A stretch of DNA of 64,000 nucleotides from Pseudomonas asgharzadehiana. GTDB lineage: Bacteria > Pseudomonadota > Gammaproteobacteria > Pseudomonadales > Pseudomonadaceae. The notes under the pieces were generated by a model. It had not been told where the DNA came from. It did no database searches and saw only the letters and a list, made by a program, of their open reading frames with translations. Shown here one piece after another: positions 17,373-26,006 of this stretch; position 1 is the first letter of the stretch, and each line of letters opens with the position of its first letter. Location: contig NZ_CP077079.1 of the NCBI RefSeq assembly GCF_019139815.1, positions 4,960,001 to 5,024,000 on the forward strand. Direction: 5' to 3'. The position numbers were made by a program, and so were the translations under genes.

Positions 17373-18191
17373 TTATTCGGCTCGCGCCCGCACGTGGATA
17401 GCCGCAAAAGGCTCATTCTGGACCAGCTCGACCAAGGATTCCTTGACCAATTCAAGGATGGCCATAAAGGTCACCACGACACCCAGGCGCCCTTCTTCAG
17501 CGGTGAACAGCTCGACAAACGGCACAAAACCGCCGCCCTTCAAGCGCTCCAGCACATCGCTCATACGCTCGCGGGTCGACAACGCCTCGCGGCTGACCTG
17601 GTGGCTTTCGAACATATCGCCACGGCGCAGCACTTCGGCCATGGACATCAGCAATTCTTCAAGACTCACGTCCGGCAACAGCTTGCGCGCGCGGGCCTCG
17701 GGGGCGTCGAGCTTGGGCACCACCACATCGCGGCCCACGCGGCTCAAGCCGTCGATGCCTTCCGCCGCGGCCTTGAAGCGTTCGTACTCTTGCAGGCGGC
17801 GGATCAGTTCGGCGCGCGGGTCGTCCTCTTCGGCTTCGATTGTCTCCGAACGCGGCAACAGCATGCGCGACTTGATCTCGGCGAGCATGGCGGCCATCAC
17901 CAGGTATTCGGCGGCCAGTTCCAGGCGCACCGACTGCATCAATTCGACATAACCCATGTATTGGCGAGTGATTTCCGCCACCGGGATGTCGAGGATGTTG
18001 ATGTTCTGCTTGCGGATCAGGTACAGCAGCAAGTCCAGCGGGCCTTCGAACGCTTCAAGGAAGACCTCCAGCGCATCCGGCGGAATGTACAGGTCCAGCG
18101 GCATTTCCATGACCGCCTGGCCATACACCATGGCAAACGGCAGCTCCTGCTGGGCGCCTGCCTGGGGGTCGACGGTTTCCACTGACGACAT
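17373..18191 (-). CDS. scpA: Segregation and condensation protein ScpA (kleisin)
   Basis: Kleisin subunit of SMC-ScpAB, 272 aa. The N-terminal kleisin block FEGPLDLLLYLIRKQNINILDIPVAEITRQYM is unmistakable. The C-terminal winged helix (VVTFMAILELVKESLVELVQNEPF) binds the SMC head. About 40 N-terminal residues precede the core, as in other Pseudomonas. The start codon lies immediately after the yciO stop, and scpB follows 12 bp later, making a yciO-scpA-scpB run. Confidence 0.93.
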   Translation of the reverse strand: MSSVETVDPQAGAQQELPFAMVYGQAVMEMPLDLYIPPDALEVFLEAFEGPLDLLLYLIRKQNINILDIPVAEITRQYMGYVELMQSVRLELAAEYLVMAAMLAEIKSRMLLPRSETIEAEEDDPRAELIRRLQEYERFKAAAEGIDGLSRVGRDVVVPKLDAPEARARKLLPDVSLEELLMSMAEVLRRGDMFESHQVSREALSTRERMSDVLERLKGGGFVPFVELFTAEEGRLGVVVTFMAILELVKESLVELVQNEPFAAIHVRARAE

Positions 18192-18821
18192 TCAGGCCTC
18201 GACCATAAACGGCGCCGGGTCGCCGCAACCGACACGTACCACTTCGGGCTCGCCGTCGGCCAGGTTGATCACGGTGGAGGCCTTGCCGCCGCCGAAGCCG
18301 CCGTCGATGATCAGGTCCACCTGTTTTTCCAGCAGTTGGCGCATTTCGTAGGGATCTTCCAGCGGCTCGGTGTCGCCGGGCATGATCAACGACACACTCA
18401 TCAACGGCTCACCCAACTCGGCGAGCAGCGCCAGGGCAATCGGGTGCTCCGGCACGCGCAGGCCGATGGTGCGCTTCTTGGGGTGCAGCAGCAGGCGCGG
18501 CACTTCGCGGGTGGCGTTCAGGATAAACGTGTAGGGCCCCGGCGTATGGGCCTTGAGCAGGCGGAACGTGCCAGTGTCGACCTTGGCGAACAGCCCGAGT
18601 TGGGACAGGTCGCTGCAGATCAGCGCGAAGTTGTGCTTGTCGTCCAGCTGACGCAGGCGTCTGACACGCTCAACTGCGCCTTTGTCGCCGATCTGACAAC
18701 CGATGGCGTAGGACGAATCGGTTGGGTAGATCACCACCCCACCGGCGCGAATGATCTCCACGGCCTGCTTGATCAGGCGCGCCTGGGGATTTTCCGGATG
18801 AATCTGGAAGAATTGACTCAC
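18192..18821 (-). CDS. yciO: YciO (Sua5/YrdC/TsaC-like) protein
   Basis: Protein of 209 aa of the YrdC-like fold. It aligns from its first residues with E. coli YciO ([40 protein letters not shown] against SQFFYIHPDNPQ...). TsaC relatives make threonylcarbamoyl-AMP for tRNA t6A. YciO itself has an uncertain role, and a low or distinct activity is likely. I chose the GTG at 18821, with AGGTAG upstream, over an ATG 14 codons earlier because it matches the YciO N-terminus. Directly abuts scpA. Confidence 0.87.
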   Translation of the reverse strand: MSQFFQIHPENPQARLIKQAVEIIRAGGVVIYPTDSSYAIGCQIGDKGAVERVRRLRQLDDKHNFALICSDLSQLGLFAKVDTGTFRLLKAHTPGPYTFILNATREVPRLLLHPKKRTIGLRVPEHPIALALLAELGEPLMSVSLIMPGDTEPLEDPYEMRQLLEKQVDLIIDGGFGGGKASTVINLADGEPEVVRVGCGDPAPFMVEA

Positions 18822-18834
18822 GTGTTCTACCTGT

Positions 18835-19698
18835 TCAGACGGTGGCAATAATGGGGTCATGCTTGAATCGCCCCCACAACAACGGCAGGTCGTCCGGGAC
18901 GGGGCGATACTCGCCGATCTCGGACCAGCCACCTGGGCCATGAAAGTCACTGCCGGCACTGACCAGCAGACCAAATTCGCGGGCAAGAATCGCCAGGCTG
19001 CCGACCTGTTCGGCGGGTTGATGCCCGTTGACCACTTCGATGGCGTGGCCGCCCGCTCCAATATAGTCGCTGACCAGCTTGCGACGCTTGCTGCGGGTGA
19101 AATCGTAATGCCAGGGATGCGCCAGGCTGACCCAGGCCCCGGAGGCCCGCAGGGTCTCGACGGTGTCTTCAAGAGTCGGCCAGTGTTGCTTCACATCGCC
19201 CAACTTGCCGGCGCCCAGCCATTTGCGAAAGGCTTCGGCGCGGTCCTTAACAAAACCTTCACGCACCATCCAGTCGGCAAAGTGCGGACGGGCCGGTGCG
19301 TTGCCGCTGTCGCCCAGCTCTTGCTGGATGGCGCGGGCGCCCTCAAGGGCGTTGGGCATACCTTTAAGGCTGAGCTTGCGGCTTATTTCCTCGGACCGCA
19401 GCCAACGGCCATCGTGCAAATTGGCGATGGCCTGCACCAGCGGCGCAGCGGTTTGATCGAAGCCGTAGCCAAGCACATGAATGGTGGCACCGCCCCAGGT
19501 ACACGACAATTCCACGCCGTTGACCAACTGCATGCCCAGCGCATGGGCCGCGCTGCGGGCTTCATCGAGGCCTTCGAGGGTGTCGTGGTCGGTCAACGCC
19601 AGGACTCGCACGCCTTTTTCAAACGCACGCGCAACCAGTACCGCGGGCGCCAGGGCGCCGTCGGAGGCCGTACTGTGGCAGTGCAAATCAACATTCAC
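18835..19698 (-). CDS. rnm: PHP-domain 5'-3' exonuclease RNase AM (YciV/TrpH)
   Basis: Cytosolic PHP-family nuclease of about 287 aa. Metal-binding motifs of the PHP fold are visible: [35 protein letters not shown] and [10 protein letters not shown]. In E. coli the enzyme (Rnm) matures the 5' ends of rRNAs and degrades short RNAs. I chose GTG at 19698 (VNVDLHCHS), which fits the E. coli start. A TTG at 19740 would add 14 residues but has no clear ribosome-binding site. It lies 13 bp before yciO and is divergent from yciB, an arrangement shared with enterobacterial yci clusters. Confidence 0.88.
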   Translation of the reverse strand: MNVDLHCHSTASDGALAPAVLVARAFEKGVRVLALTDHDTLEGLDEARSAAHALGMQLVNGVELSCTWGGATIHVLGYGFDQTAAPLVQAIANLHDGRWLRSEEISRKLSLKGMPNALEGARAIQQELGDSGNAPARPHFADWMVREGFVKDRAEAFRKWLGAGKLGDVKQHWPTLEDTVETLRASGAWVSLAHPWHYDFTRSKRRKLVSDYIGAGGHAIEVVNGHQPAEQVGSLAILAREFGLLVSAGSDFHGPGGWSEIGEYRPVPDDLPLLWGRFKHDPIIATV

Positions 19699-19785
19699 GG
19701 GGGGTTTGAACCTCAAGTCAGCTGGCGCTTTCGCAACCAAGGATGTTTGTTATTATGCCGCCACATCCAGCTTCTGGCTCTTACT

Positions 19786-20382
19786 GTGAAACAATTCATC
19801 GACTTCATCCCGCTGTTGCTGTTTTTCATCGTGTACAAACTCGACCCCAGGGTCATCGATCTGGCCGGTCACGAACTCACGTTCGGCGGCATCTACAGTG
19901 CCACCGCCGTGCTGATCATCAGCTCCGTGGTGGTCTACGGCGCGATCTTCGTCTCCCAGCGCAAACTCGAAAAAAGCCAATGGCTGACCCTGGTCGCGTG
20001 CCTGGTCTTCGGCAGCCTGACCCTGGCCTTCCACAGCGAAACCTTCCTTAAATGGAAAGCGCCGGTGGTGAACTGGCTGTTCGCCCTGGCGTTCATCGGC
20101 AGCCACTTCATCGGCGACCGCCTGTTGATCAAGCGGATCATGGGCCACGCGCTGACACTGCCGGAACCGGTATGGACACGTTTGAACGTGGCCTGGATCG
20201 TGTTTTTCATCTTCTGCGGCGCCGCCAACCTGTTCGTGGCGTTTACCTTCCAGGACTACTGGGTCGACTTCAAAGTCTTCGGCAGCCTGGGCATGACCGT
20301 GCTGTTCCTGGTCGGCCAGGGTATCTACCTGTCGCGCCACCTGCATGACACCGACCCTTCCACGCCGAAAACCGAGGACTGA
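19786..20382 (+). CDS. yciB: Inner-membrane septation protein YciB (IspA-type)
   Basis: Inner-membrane protein of 198 aa with five or so hydrophobic helices. The opening [18 protein letters not shown] and the internal [17 protein letters not shown] and [19 protein letters not shown] are typical YciB. In E. coli it interacts with divisome and elongasome proteins and affects envelope integrity. The start is GTG (19786), inferred from the family N-terminus. The gene runs into yciI with a one-base gap. Confidence 0.92.
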   Translation: MKQFIDFIPLLLFFIVYKLDPRVIDLAGHELTFGGIYSATAVLIISSVVVYGAIFVSQRKLEKSQWLTLVACLVFGSLTLAFHSETFLKWKAPVVNWLFALAFIGSHFIGDRLLIKRIMGHALTLPEPVWTRLNVAWIVFFIFCGAANLFVAFTFQDYWVDFKVFGSLGMTVLFLVGQGIYLSRHLHDTDPSTPKTED

Positions 20383-20383
20383 C

Positions 20384-20683
20384 ATGCTCTACGCCATCAT
20401 TGCCACCGACGTTGAAAACTCGCTGGAAAAACGCCTTTCCGTTCGCCCGGCACACGTCGAGCGCCTGAAAGTGCTGCAAGCCGAGGGGCGCATCGTGCTC
20501 GCAGGCCCACACCCGGCGGTGGACAGCAACGACCCGGGCGACGCCGGTTTCACCGGCAGCCTGATCGTCGCCGAGTTCAACTCCCTGGCCGATGCCCAGG
20601 CCTGGGCCAAGGCCGATCCCTATGTCGCAGCGGGCGTTTACGCCGACGTGGTGATCAAGCCATTCAAACAAGTGCTGCCTTGA
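20384..20683 (+). CDS. yciI: YciI-like protein
   Basis: Small cytosolic protein of 99 aa with the YCII/ferredoxin-like fold. It opens [28 protein letters not shown] and contains the conserved [12 protein letters not shown] with the family His-Asp pair, then [11 protein letters not shown]. coli YciI is a dimer with a putative active site; its substrate is not firmly known. It starts one base after the yciB stop, with GAGGA inside the yciB end as ribosome-binding site, so the two are translationally linked. Confidence 0.92.
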   Translation: MLYAIIATDVENSLEKRLSVRPAHVERLKVLQAEGRIVLAGPHPAVDSNDPGDAGFTGSLIVAEFNSLADAQAWAKADPYVAAGVYADVVIKPFKQVLP

Positions 20684-20789
20684 CCCCGCCCGCGCCGAAC
20701 CAATTGCGTTCGGCAAGCGCCTAAGGGCTCATTATTCTCGGTAACCTGCCGACAACGTTCTGAATATTCGTGTGGAATCAGGAGTTCCG

Positions 20790-21197
20790 ATGCGCTTACG
20801 TCAGTTGTGTCTGTTGGCAGTGTTAATGATCGGGGCTACGGCCCACGCGGAAGAAACCTCGAACACCGGCAGTTCCACGCCCCTGTCCTTGAGTGCCGGC
20901 GCCCAGATCACCGAGTTGCAGCAACGTTTGAAAGAAAGCGAACGTCAGCGTGAAGAACTGAGCAAGCAACTGCAAAGCGCCGACGCTACCCGCGAAAGCG
21001 CTCAGTTGAGTCGCCTGCGCCAGGAGAACCAACGGCTGGCCCAGCAACTCAAAGATTCACAGGGCGGCGTCCTGACCCGATGGCTCACCGAGCAACAGCA
21101 ATGGTTTGTCACTGGCGGGGCCGTCGCACTGATCGCCTTGCTGTGCGGGATCTTCGCCAGCGGGGGGCACCGTCGCCGTCGACAATGGCTAAATTGA
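20790..21197 (+). CDS. Exported coiled-coil protein with C-terminal membrane anchor
   Basis: Protein of 135 aa. An N-terminal signal peptide (RLRQLCLLAVLMIGATAHAE) is followed by a coiled coil (residues about 40-90: ITELQQRLKESERQREELSKQL...) and a transmembrane helix near residues 108-125 with a basic end (GGHRRRRQWLN). It is therefore probably a periplasmic coiled coil anchored in the inner membrane. The ATG at 20790 has CAGGAG upstream. Seven bases separate it from cpxR, so it is likely part of the envelope-stress operon. I do not know a function. Confidence 0.7.
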   Translation: MRLRQLCLLAVLMIGATAHAEETSNTGSSTPLSLSAGAQITELQQRLKESERQREELSKQLQSADATRESAQLSRLRQENQRLAQQLKDSQGGVLTRWLTEQQQWFVTGGAVALIALLCGIFASGGHRRRRQWLN

Positions 21198-21204
21198 GTG
21201 AGTC

Positions 21205-21882
21205 ATGAGCGAGCTGTTACTGATAGATGATGACCAGGAGCTCTGTGAGCTGCTGACCAGTTGGTTGAGCCAGGAAGGCTTCCAGGTGCGCGCCTGCCAC
21301 GATGGCTTGAGCGCGCGCAAAGCCTTGGCCGACAGCGCGCCCGCCGCCGTGGTGCTCGACGTGATGCTGCCCGACGGCAGTGGCCTGGAATTACTCAAGC
21401 AATTGCGCAACGACCACCCGGAGCTGCCGGTGTTGATGCTCTCGGCCCGCGGCGAACCGCTGGACCGCATCCTCGGCCTGGAACTGGGCGCCGACGATTA
21501 CCTGGCCAAACCCTGCGATCCGCGCGAACTCACCGCTCGCCTGCGCGCGGTATTGCGCCGCAGCCACCCGGCCGCCGTTTCCACCCAACTGGAACTGGGC
21601 GACCTGTGCTTCAGCCCCGTGCGCGGCGTGGTCAGCATTGATGAGCAGGAATTTGCCCTCACCGTCTCCGAAAGCCGCCTGCTCGAAGCCTTGCTGCGCC
21701 AACCCGGCGAGCCGCTGGATAAACAGGAACTGGCGCAGATCGCCTTGGGCCGCAAGCTGACCCTGTACGATCGCAGCCTGGACATGCACGTAAGCAACCT
21801 GCGCAAAAAGATCGGCCCTCACCCTGATGGAAGGCCACGCATCGTGGCGCTGCGCAGTCGCGGCTACTACTACAGCCTCTGA
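21205..21882 (+). CDS. cpxR: CpxR-type OmpR-family response regulator
   Basis: Transcription regulator of 225 aa. The receiver domain has the acidic pocket DDD at residues 8-10 and the phosphorylation site Asp52 (VVLDVMLPDGSG). The C-terminal winged helix of the OmpR/PhoB type is clear (FALTVSESRLLEALLRQPGE, LDMHVSNLRKKIG, IVALRSRGYYYSL). The gene order RR, CpxP-like protein, sensor kinase matches P. aeruginosa PA3204-PA3206, where CpxR responds to envelope stress and affects efflux genes. A CpxR-like box lies 64 bp downstream. Confidence 0.85.
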   Translation: MSELLLIDDDQELCELLTSWLSQEGFQVRACHDGLSARKALADSAPAAVVLDVMLPDGSGLELLKQLRNDHPELPVLMLSARGEPLDRILGLELGADDYLAKPCDPRELTARLRAVLRRSHPAAVSTQLELGDLCFSPVRGVVSIDEQEFALTVSESRLLEALLRQPGEPLDKQELAQIALGRKLTLYDRSLDMHVSNLRKKIGPHPDGRPRIVALRSRGYYYSL

Positions 21883-21945
21883 GCCTTTGCGCCGGCCATT
21901 GATCTGAGCGGTATGAACGTTTTGTCAGTTCGCATCAAAACCGCC

Positions 21946-21961
21946 TTTACAGAAGCTTTAC
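21946..21961 (-). promoter_or_regulatory. CpxR box (GTAAA-N6-GTAAA)
   Basis: On the minus strand the sequence reads GTAAA-N6-GTAAA, the tandem CpxR consensus. It lies 80 bp before the cpxP-like gene and so probably drives stress-induced, CpxR-dependent transcription of cpxP-cpxA. Confidence 0.65.
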
Positions 21962-22041
21962 CCACCCCTGACCGCCGCTGACCTTGATCTGCGTAGCCTA
22001 CTCACATCCGGACTCACCGGAATAGAGACAGGAGAATCACC

Positions 22042-22506
22042 ATGCGCAAGACCCTTATCGCTTTGATGTTCGCCGCTGCCCTGCCGACCGTTGCCATGGC
22101 CGCCATGCCTGAAGGCCCAGGCCCGATGGGCGAGCCTTCCGGTCACATGATGGGTGGCCCGGGCCACGGCGGTGAACACGGTCCGCGTGGCAAAGGCGGC
22201 CCCTTCAGCCAGTTGGACCTGAGCCGCGAACAGCGCGAGCAGATCGGCAAACTGATGGGCGACCAATGGCACGCTCGCAAAGACCTGACCAAAAAGTACC
22301 TGGACAAACTCCCGGCCGCCGACCAGAAAGCCATGCAGGATGAAATCGACGCCGGCCGCCAGAAAACCCAGGCCGATATCCGTACCGTGCTCAAGCCGGA
22401 CCAGCAGAAGAAGTTCGACGAGATCGTCAAAAAGCAAGCCGAGCGCCGTGCCGAGTGGAAGGAATTCCAAGCCTGGAAAGCGCAACAGCCGCAAAAAGCG
22501 CAATAA
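22042..22506 (+). CDS. cpxP: CpxP/Spy-family periplasmic protein
   Basis: Periplasmic protein of 154 aa with a signal peptide (MRKTLIALMFAAALPTVAMA) and a Gly/His/Pro-rich segment (GHMMGGPGHGGEHGP) that could bind metal. Two LTxxQ-like repeats typical of the Spy/CpxP fold follow: LDLSREQREQI and LKPDQQKKF. The rest is highly charged helix. Such proteins act as ATP-independent chaperones and as inhibitors of the CpxA sensor. The CpxR box upstream supports this role. An intrinsic terminator follows, so the kinase gene should be expressed at a lower level. Confidence 0.8.
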   Translation: MRKTLIALMFAAALPTVAMAAMPEGPGPMGEPSGHMMGGPGHGGEHGPRGKGGPFSQLDLSREQREQIGKLMGDQWHARKDLTKKYLDKLPAADQKAMQDEIDAGRQKTQADIRTVLKPDQQKKFDEIVKKQAERRAEWKEFQAWKAQQPQKAQ

Positions 22507-22528
22507 TGCCCTCGCGTTAATGCTCCCA

Positions 22529-22557
22529 GCCCAGTGGCCCCCCGCCACTGGGCTTTT
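22529..22557 (+). terminator. Intrinsic terminator between cpxP and cpxA
   Basis: A 9-bp stem GCCCAGTGG / CCACTGGGC, followed by TTTT. It would separate an abundant cpxP mRNA from limited read-through into the sensor kinase gene 19 bp later. Confidence 0.8.
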
Positions 22558-22575
22558 CCAGTTTGAGGGTTTCCT

Positions 22576-23919
22576 GTGCGTTCATTGTTCTGGCGCATCC
22601 TGGCCAGTTTCTGGCTGGCCATCGCCTTGGTTGCCGGGCTGTCGATCCTGCTTGGGCACATGCTTAATCAAGATGCGTGGATTCTCAGCCGGCACCCCGG
22701 CCTCAATAACCTGGCCCAAGAGTGGACTCAACTCTACGAAGCCCAGGGTGAGGACGCTGCCCAGGATTTGCTGCAACAGCGCAAACGCCAGTACCACATT
22801 GACGTGCAAGTGTTGAACGAAAGTGGCGAGCCGGTGGTGCGCGGGACCTTCCCGCGTCGCGCCGCGGCCTTTGAAGCCCGCCAGAACGACAACAAGGACA
22901 GCCACCTGCCCTGGCGGCGCCTGACCGCCGAGTACACCAGCGAGAAAACCGGCGACACCTACCTGTTGATCTACCGCATTCCGCACCCGGAACTTGACCA
23001 ATGGCACCGCAGCAGCCTGACCTGGCCCTTGAGCGCATTGGCCATTGCCCTGGTGGTGCTGACCCTGTTCAGCCTGTTCGTCACCTTGTCCATCACGCGC
23101 CCGCTCAGCCGCCTGCGCGGCGCGGTGCATGACCTCGGCCAAGCGAGCTATCAGCAAAACAGCCTGGCACGCCTGGCCAACCGTCGCGATGAGTTCGGCG
23201 TACTGGCCACCGACTTCAACCGCATGGGCGCGCGCCTGCAAAGCCTGATCGGCAGCCAGCGCCAATTGCTGCGCGACGTTTCCCACGAACTGCGCTCGCC
23301 ACTGGCCCGCCTGCGCATAGCCCTGGCACTGGCCGAACGCGCAAGCCCTGAAGAACGCGAAAAACTCTGGCCACGCCTGACCCGCGAATGCGACCGCCTC
23401 GAAGCGCTGATCAGTGAAATTCTGGTACTGGCCCGCGTCGATGCCGACAACGCCAGCGCCGAACAGGTCGACCTCATCCCACTGCTCAAGACCCTGCAAA
23501 AGGACGCCCAACTCAGCGCACCGGACCAGGTGGTGCAACTGAGCACCGACAGCGACCTGCACCTGAAGGGCTGGCCGACCATGATCGAACGCGCTGTGGA
23601 TAACCTGCTGCGCAACGCCCAACGCTTCAACCCGCCAGGCCAACCAATCGAGTTGCAGGCACAGCGCCAGGGCGAACGCATCCTGATCAGCGTGCGCGAC
23701 CATGGCCCCGGCGTCGACGCCGAACACCTCAGCCAACTGGGCGAACCGTTCTACCGCGCCCCCGGCCAGACCGCCCAAGGCCACGGCCTCGGGCTGGCGA
23801 TCGCACGGCGCGCCGCCGAACGCCATGGCGGCAGCCTGAGCCTGGCCAACCACCCCGGCGGCGGGTTTATCGCCAGCATCGACCTGCCGTTGGAACCGGG
23901 GGTTGTCACTGCGGTGTGA
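22576..23919 (+). CDS. cpxA: CpxA-type envelope-stress sensor histidine kinase
   Basis: Inner-membrane kinase of 447 aa. TM1 is at residues about 7-27, a periplasmic sensor at 30-145, TM2 at about 150-172, then a HAMP domain (ITRPLSRLRGAVHDL). The dimerisation/phosphotransfer motif SHELRSPLARLRIAL has His237. The ATPase domain shows N (DNLLRNAQRF), G1 (DHGPGVD), F and G2 (GHGLGLAI) boxes. It should phosphorylate the CpxR-type regulator encoded upstream. A periplasmic CpxP-like inhibitor is encoded in between. Confidence 0.85.
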   Translation: MRSLFWRILASFWLAIALVAGLSILLGHMLNQDAWILSRHPGLNNLAQEWTQLYEAQGEDAAQDLLQQRKRQYHIDVQVLNESGEPVVRGTFPRRAAAFEARQNDNKDSHLPWRRLTAEYTSEKTGDTYLLIYRIPHPELDQWHRSSLTWPLSALAIALVVLTLFSLFVTLSITRPLSRLRGAVHDLGQASYQQNSLARLANRRDEFGVLATDFNRMGARLQSLIGSQRQLLRDVSHELRSPLARLRIALALAERASPEEREKLWPRLTRECDRLEALISEILVLARVDADNASAEQVDLIPLLKTLQKDAQLSAPDQVVQLSTDSDLHLKGWPTMIERAVDNLLRNAQRFNPPGQPIELQAQRQGERILISVRDHGPGVDAEHLSQLGEPFYRAPGQTAQGHGLGLAIARRAAERHGGSLSLANHPGGGFIASIDLPLEPGVVTAV

Positions 23920-24072
23920 TGATCTCTTAGAGTGGCCCTTCTCAGACGGCCTGGGGCCAGGCACATCGCCTGCTGGCGCCGCTGACCATCGCGGCACGCC
24001 GTTGCAGTGGGATTTGCCGGCGGGGGAATTGGGGGCACATCGGGCTCAGTGGTGACTCGTCACACCGCTATC

Positions 24073-24139
24073 GAGGGCAAGCCCCCTCCCACATTTGACT
24101 GTGTTCACAAATCAAAATGTGGGAGGGGGCTCCCGATGA
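24073..24139. repeat. Inverted REP pair (REPIN-like) 3/4
   Basis: Two partial REP copies in opposite orientation (24073-24094 and 24118-24139). Together they form a long hairpin, GCCCCCTCCCACATTTGA against TCAAAATGTGGGAGGGGGC with one bulge. They lie between the convergent ends of cpxA and arcD2. The rest of 23920-24159 shows no gene. Confidence 0.8.
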
Positions 24140-24159
24140 GGCCAGTACAGCCAACCCAG

Positions 24160-25587
24160 TCAAAGCGCCAAAACCCCGCTGTACAACCCATACGCCGCCA
24201 ACCCCGCGCCCGCAATCACACAGCTGAAAATGCCTTTTTCCACGTGGGTAAACAACGGTTGCCCCTGTTCACGCTTGGCCAGGGCAAACAGGATCACACC
24301 CGGCGCGTACAGCAGCGCCGACAGCAACAAATACTTCAAGCCGCCGGCATACAGCAGCCACACCGCATAACCCAAGGCAATCACCCCCACCAGCAGGTCC
24401 TTCATGCGTTGGCCCTGGGCGTCTTGGTAGGTTTCACCACGCCCGCTCAACAACACCGCATAGGCCGCCGACCACAGGTACGGCACCAGAATCATCGACG
24501 AGGCCAAGTAAATCAGCGTGGTGTAGGTGCTGTGGGAAAACAGCGTGATCACCAGAAAAGCCTGGATCATCACGTTGGTCAGCCACAGCGCATTGACCGG
24601 CACCTGGTTGGCGTTTTCCTTTTTCAGGAAGGCCGGCATGGTCTTGTCATGGGCCGTGGCGTACAGAATTTCCGCGCAGAGCAGCGCCCATGACAGCAAC
24701 GCCCCCAGCAGCGACACCGCCAGGCCGAGGCTGATGAGCATCGCGCCCCATGGCCCGACGATGTGCTCCAGCACGCCCGCCAACGACGGGTTTTGCAGGC
24801 TGGCCAACTCCGGCTGGCTCATGACGCCCAGGGACAGCACATTCACCATCACCAGCAGCGCCAGTACGCCGAGAAAACCGATGACCGTGGCCCGGCCAAC
24901 GTCCGCGCGTTTCTCGGCCCGCGCCGAATACACGCTGGCGCCCTCGATGCCGATGAACACAAACACCGTGACCAGCATCATGTTGCGCACCTGGTCCACC
25001 ACGCTGCCGAATTGCGGGTTGCCCAGGCCCCAGATGTCGCGGGTGAAGACATCGGCCTTGAACGCCACGGCGGCGATCACGATAAACATCAGCAGCGGTA
25101 CGATCTTCGCCACGGTGGTGACCTGGTTGATGAACGCAGCCTCCTTGATCCCACGCATCACCAGAAAGTGCACAGCCCACAGCAGCACTGACGCACAACC
25201 GATGGCCACTGGCGTATTGCCTTGGCCAAACACCGGAAAAAAGTACCCGAGGGTGCTGAACAGCAACACGAAGTAACCGACGTTGCCCATCCACGCGCTG
25301 ATCCAGTAACCCCAGGCCGATGAGAAACCCATGTAGTCGCCAAAACCTGCCTTGGCGTAGGCATACACCCCGGAGTCCAACTCAGGCTTGCGATTGGCCA
25401 GGGTCTGAAACACAAAGGCCAGGGTCAGCATGCCCACGGCGGTGATCGCCCAGCCGATCAGCACCGCGCCCACCTCGGCGCGCGCCGCCATATTCTGCGG
25501 CAAGGAAAAAATCCCCCCGCCGATCATCGAACCCACCACCAGGGCGATCAGGGCGCTGAGTCGAAGTTTCTGGGCCGGTTGAGACAT
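24160..25587 (-). CDS. arcD2: Second arginine/ornithine antiporter (ArcD paralogue)
   Basis: Inner-membrane antiporter of 475 aa, APC superfamily basic amino acid/polyamine type, about twelve helices. The N-terminus ([39 protein letters not shown]) is nearly the same as that of the arcD gene 420 bp away on the other strand. ATG 25587 has CAGGAG upstream. Unlike the operon copy, no ANR-like box is seen before it; a 25-bp inverted repeat lies there instead. It may serve aerobic arginine/ornithine exchange or another basic substrate. The name arcD2 is mine, by paralogy. Confidence 0.85.
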   Translation of the reverse strand: MSQPAQKLRLSALIALVVGSMIGGGIFSLPQNMAARAEVGAVLIGWAITAVGMLTLAFVFQTLANRKPELDSGVYAYAKAGFGDYMGFSSAWGYWISAWMGNVGYFVLLFSTLGYFFPVFGQGNTPVAIGCASVLLWAVHFLVMRGIKEAAFINQVTTVAKIVPLLMFIVIAAVAFKADVFTRDIWGLGNPQFGSVVDQVRNMMLVTVFVFIGIEGASVYSARAEKRADVGRATVIGFLGVLALLVMVNVLSLGVMSQPELASLQNPSLAGVLEHIVGPWGAMLISLGLAVSLLGALLSWALLCAEILYATAHDKTMPAFLKKENANQVPVNALWLTNVMIQAFLVITLFSHSTYTTLIYLASSMILVPYLWSAAYAVLLSGRGETYQDAQGQRMKDLLVGVIALGYAVWLLYAGGLKYLLLSALLYAPGVILFALAKREQGQPLFTHVEKGIFSCVIAGAGLAAYGLYSGVLAL

Positions 25588-25719
25588 GCACACTCCTGAG
25601 AATTTAACCGCTGACACTCGCACACTCATTTAACTAACTGCGCGAGTGTAGCGTTTATTAGCGATGGCGATAAAAGCGCCGCGCTCATAACCCAACGGCA
25701 TGACAACTTATAGCGTTCA

Positions 25720-25744
25720 GGCGTATTTATAATTTAAATACGCC
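25720..25744. promoter_or_regulatory. Inverted repeat (candidate operator) in the arcD/arcD2 intergenic region
   Basis: Perfect 9-bp arms GGCGTATTT / AAATACGCC with a 7-nt AT-only spacer, 133 bp before arcD2. It looks like a dimeric regulator site. The regulator is unknown. Confidence 0.5.
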
Positions 25745-25931
25745 AAATACTTCAGCGTTTTATTTAAACGTTTGCACATTCCATAAAACGGTCTAGCGTC
25801 AAACGTCCATACGTAGCCCCAATGCGTGACCACAAAGCAGAAACCGCTCTGGCAAGCGGCTTTTCGCGCAAAACCATTGCCCAAGGATTTCCAGCCTAAG
25901 TCATTAATTCACAATGGAATGTGCCAATGAA

Positions 25932-25973
25932 GTGATCTGAGTCAGCTGTTTGATTAGCACACGGAATTATTCT
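25932..25973 (+). promoter_or_regulatory. ANR-dependent promoter of arcDABC
   Basis: GTGAT-CTGA-GTCAG (25932-25945) matches 7 of 10 defined positions of the ANR/FNR box TTGAT-N4-ATCAA. A -10 hexamer TATTCT lies at 25968-25973. This puts the start near 25980 and the box centre at about -41.5, the class II activator position known for P. aeruginosa arcDABC. Confidence 0.65.
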
Positions 25974-26006
25974 GTGGTCTCTCTTCTCCTGCATTGGAGT
26001 TATGCG

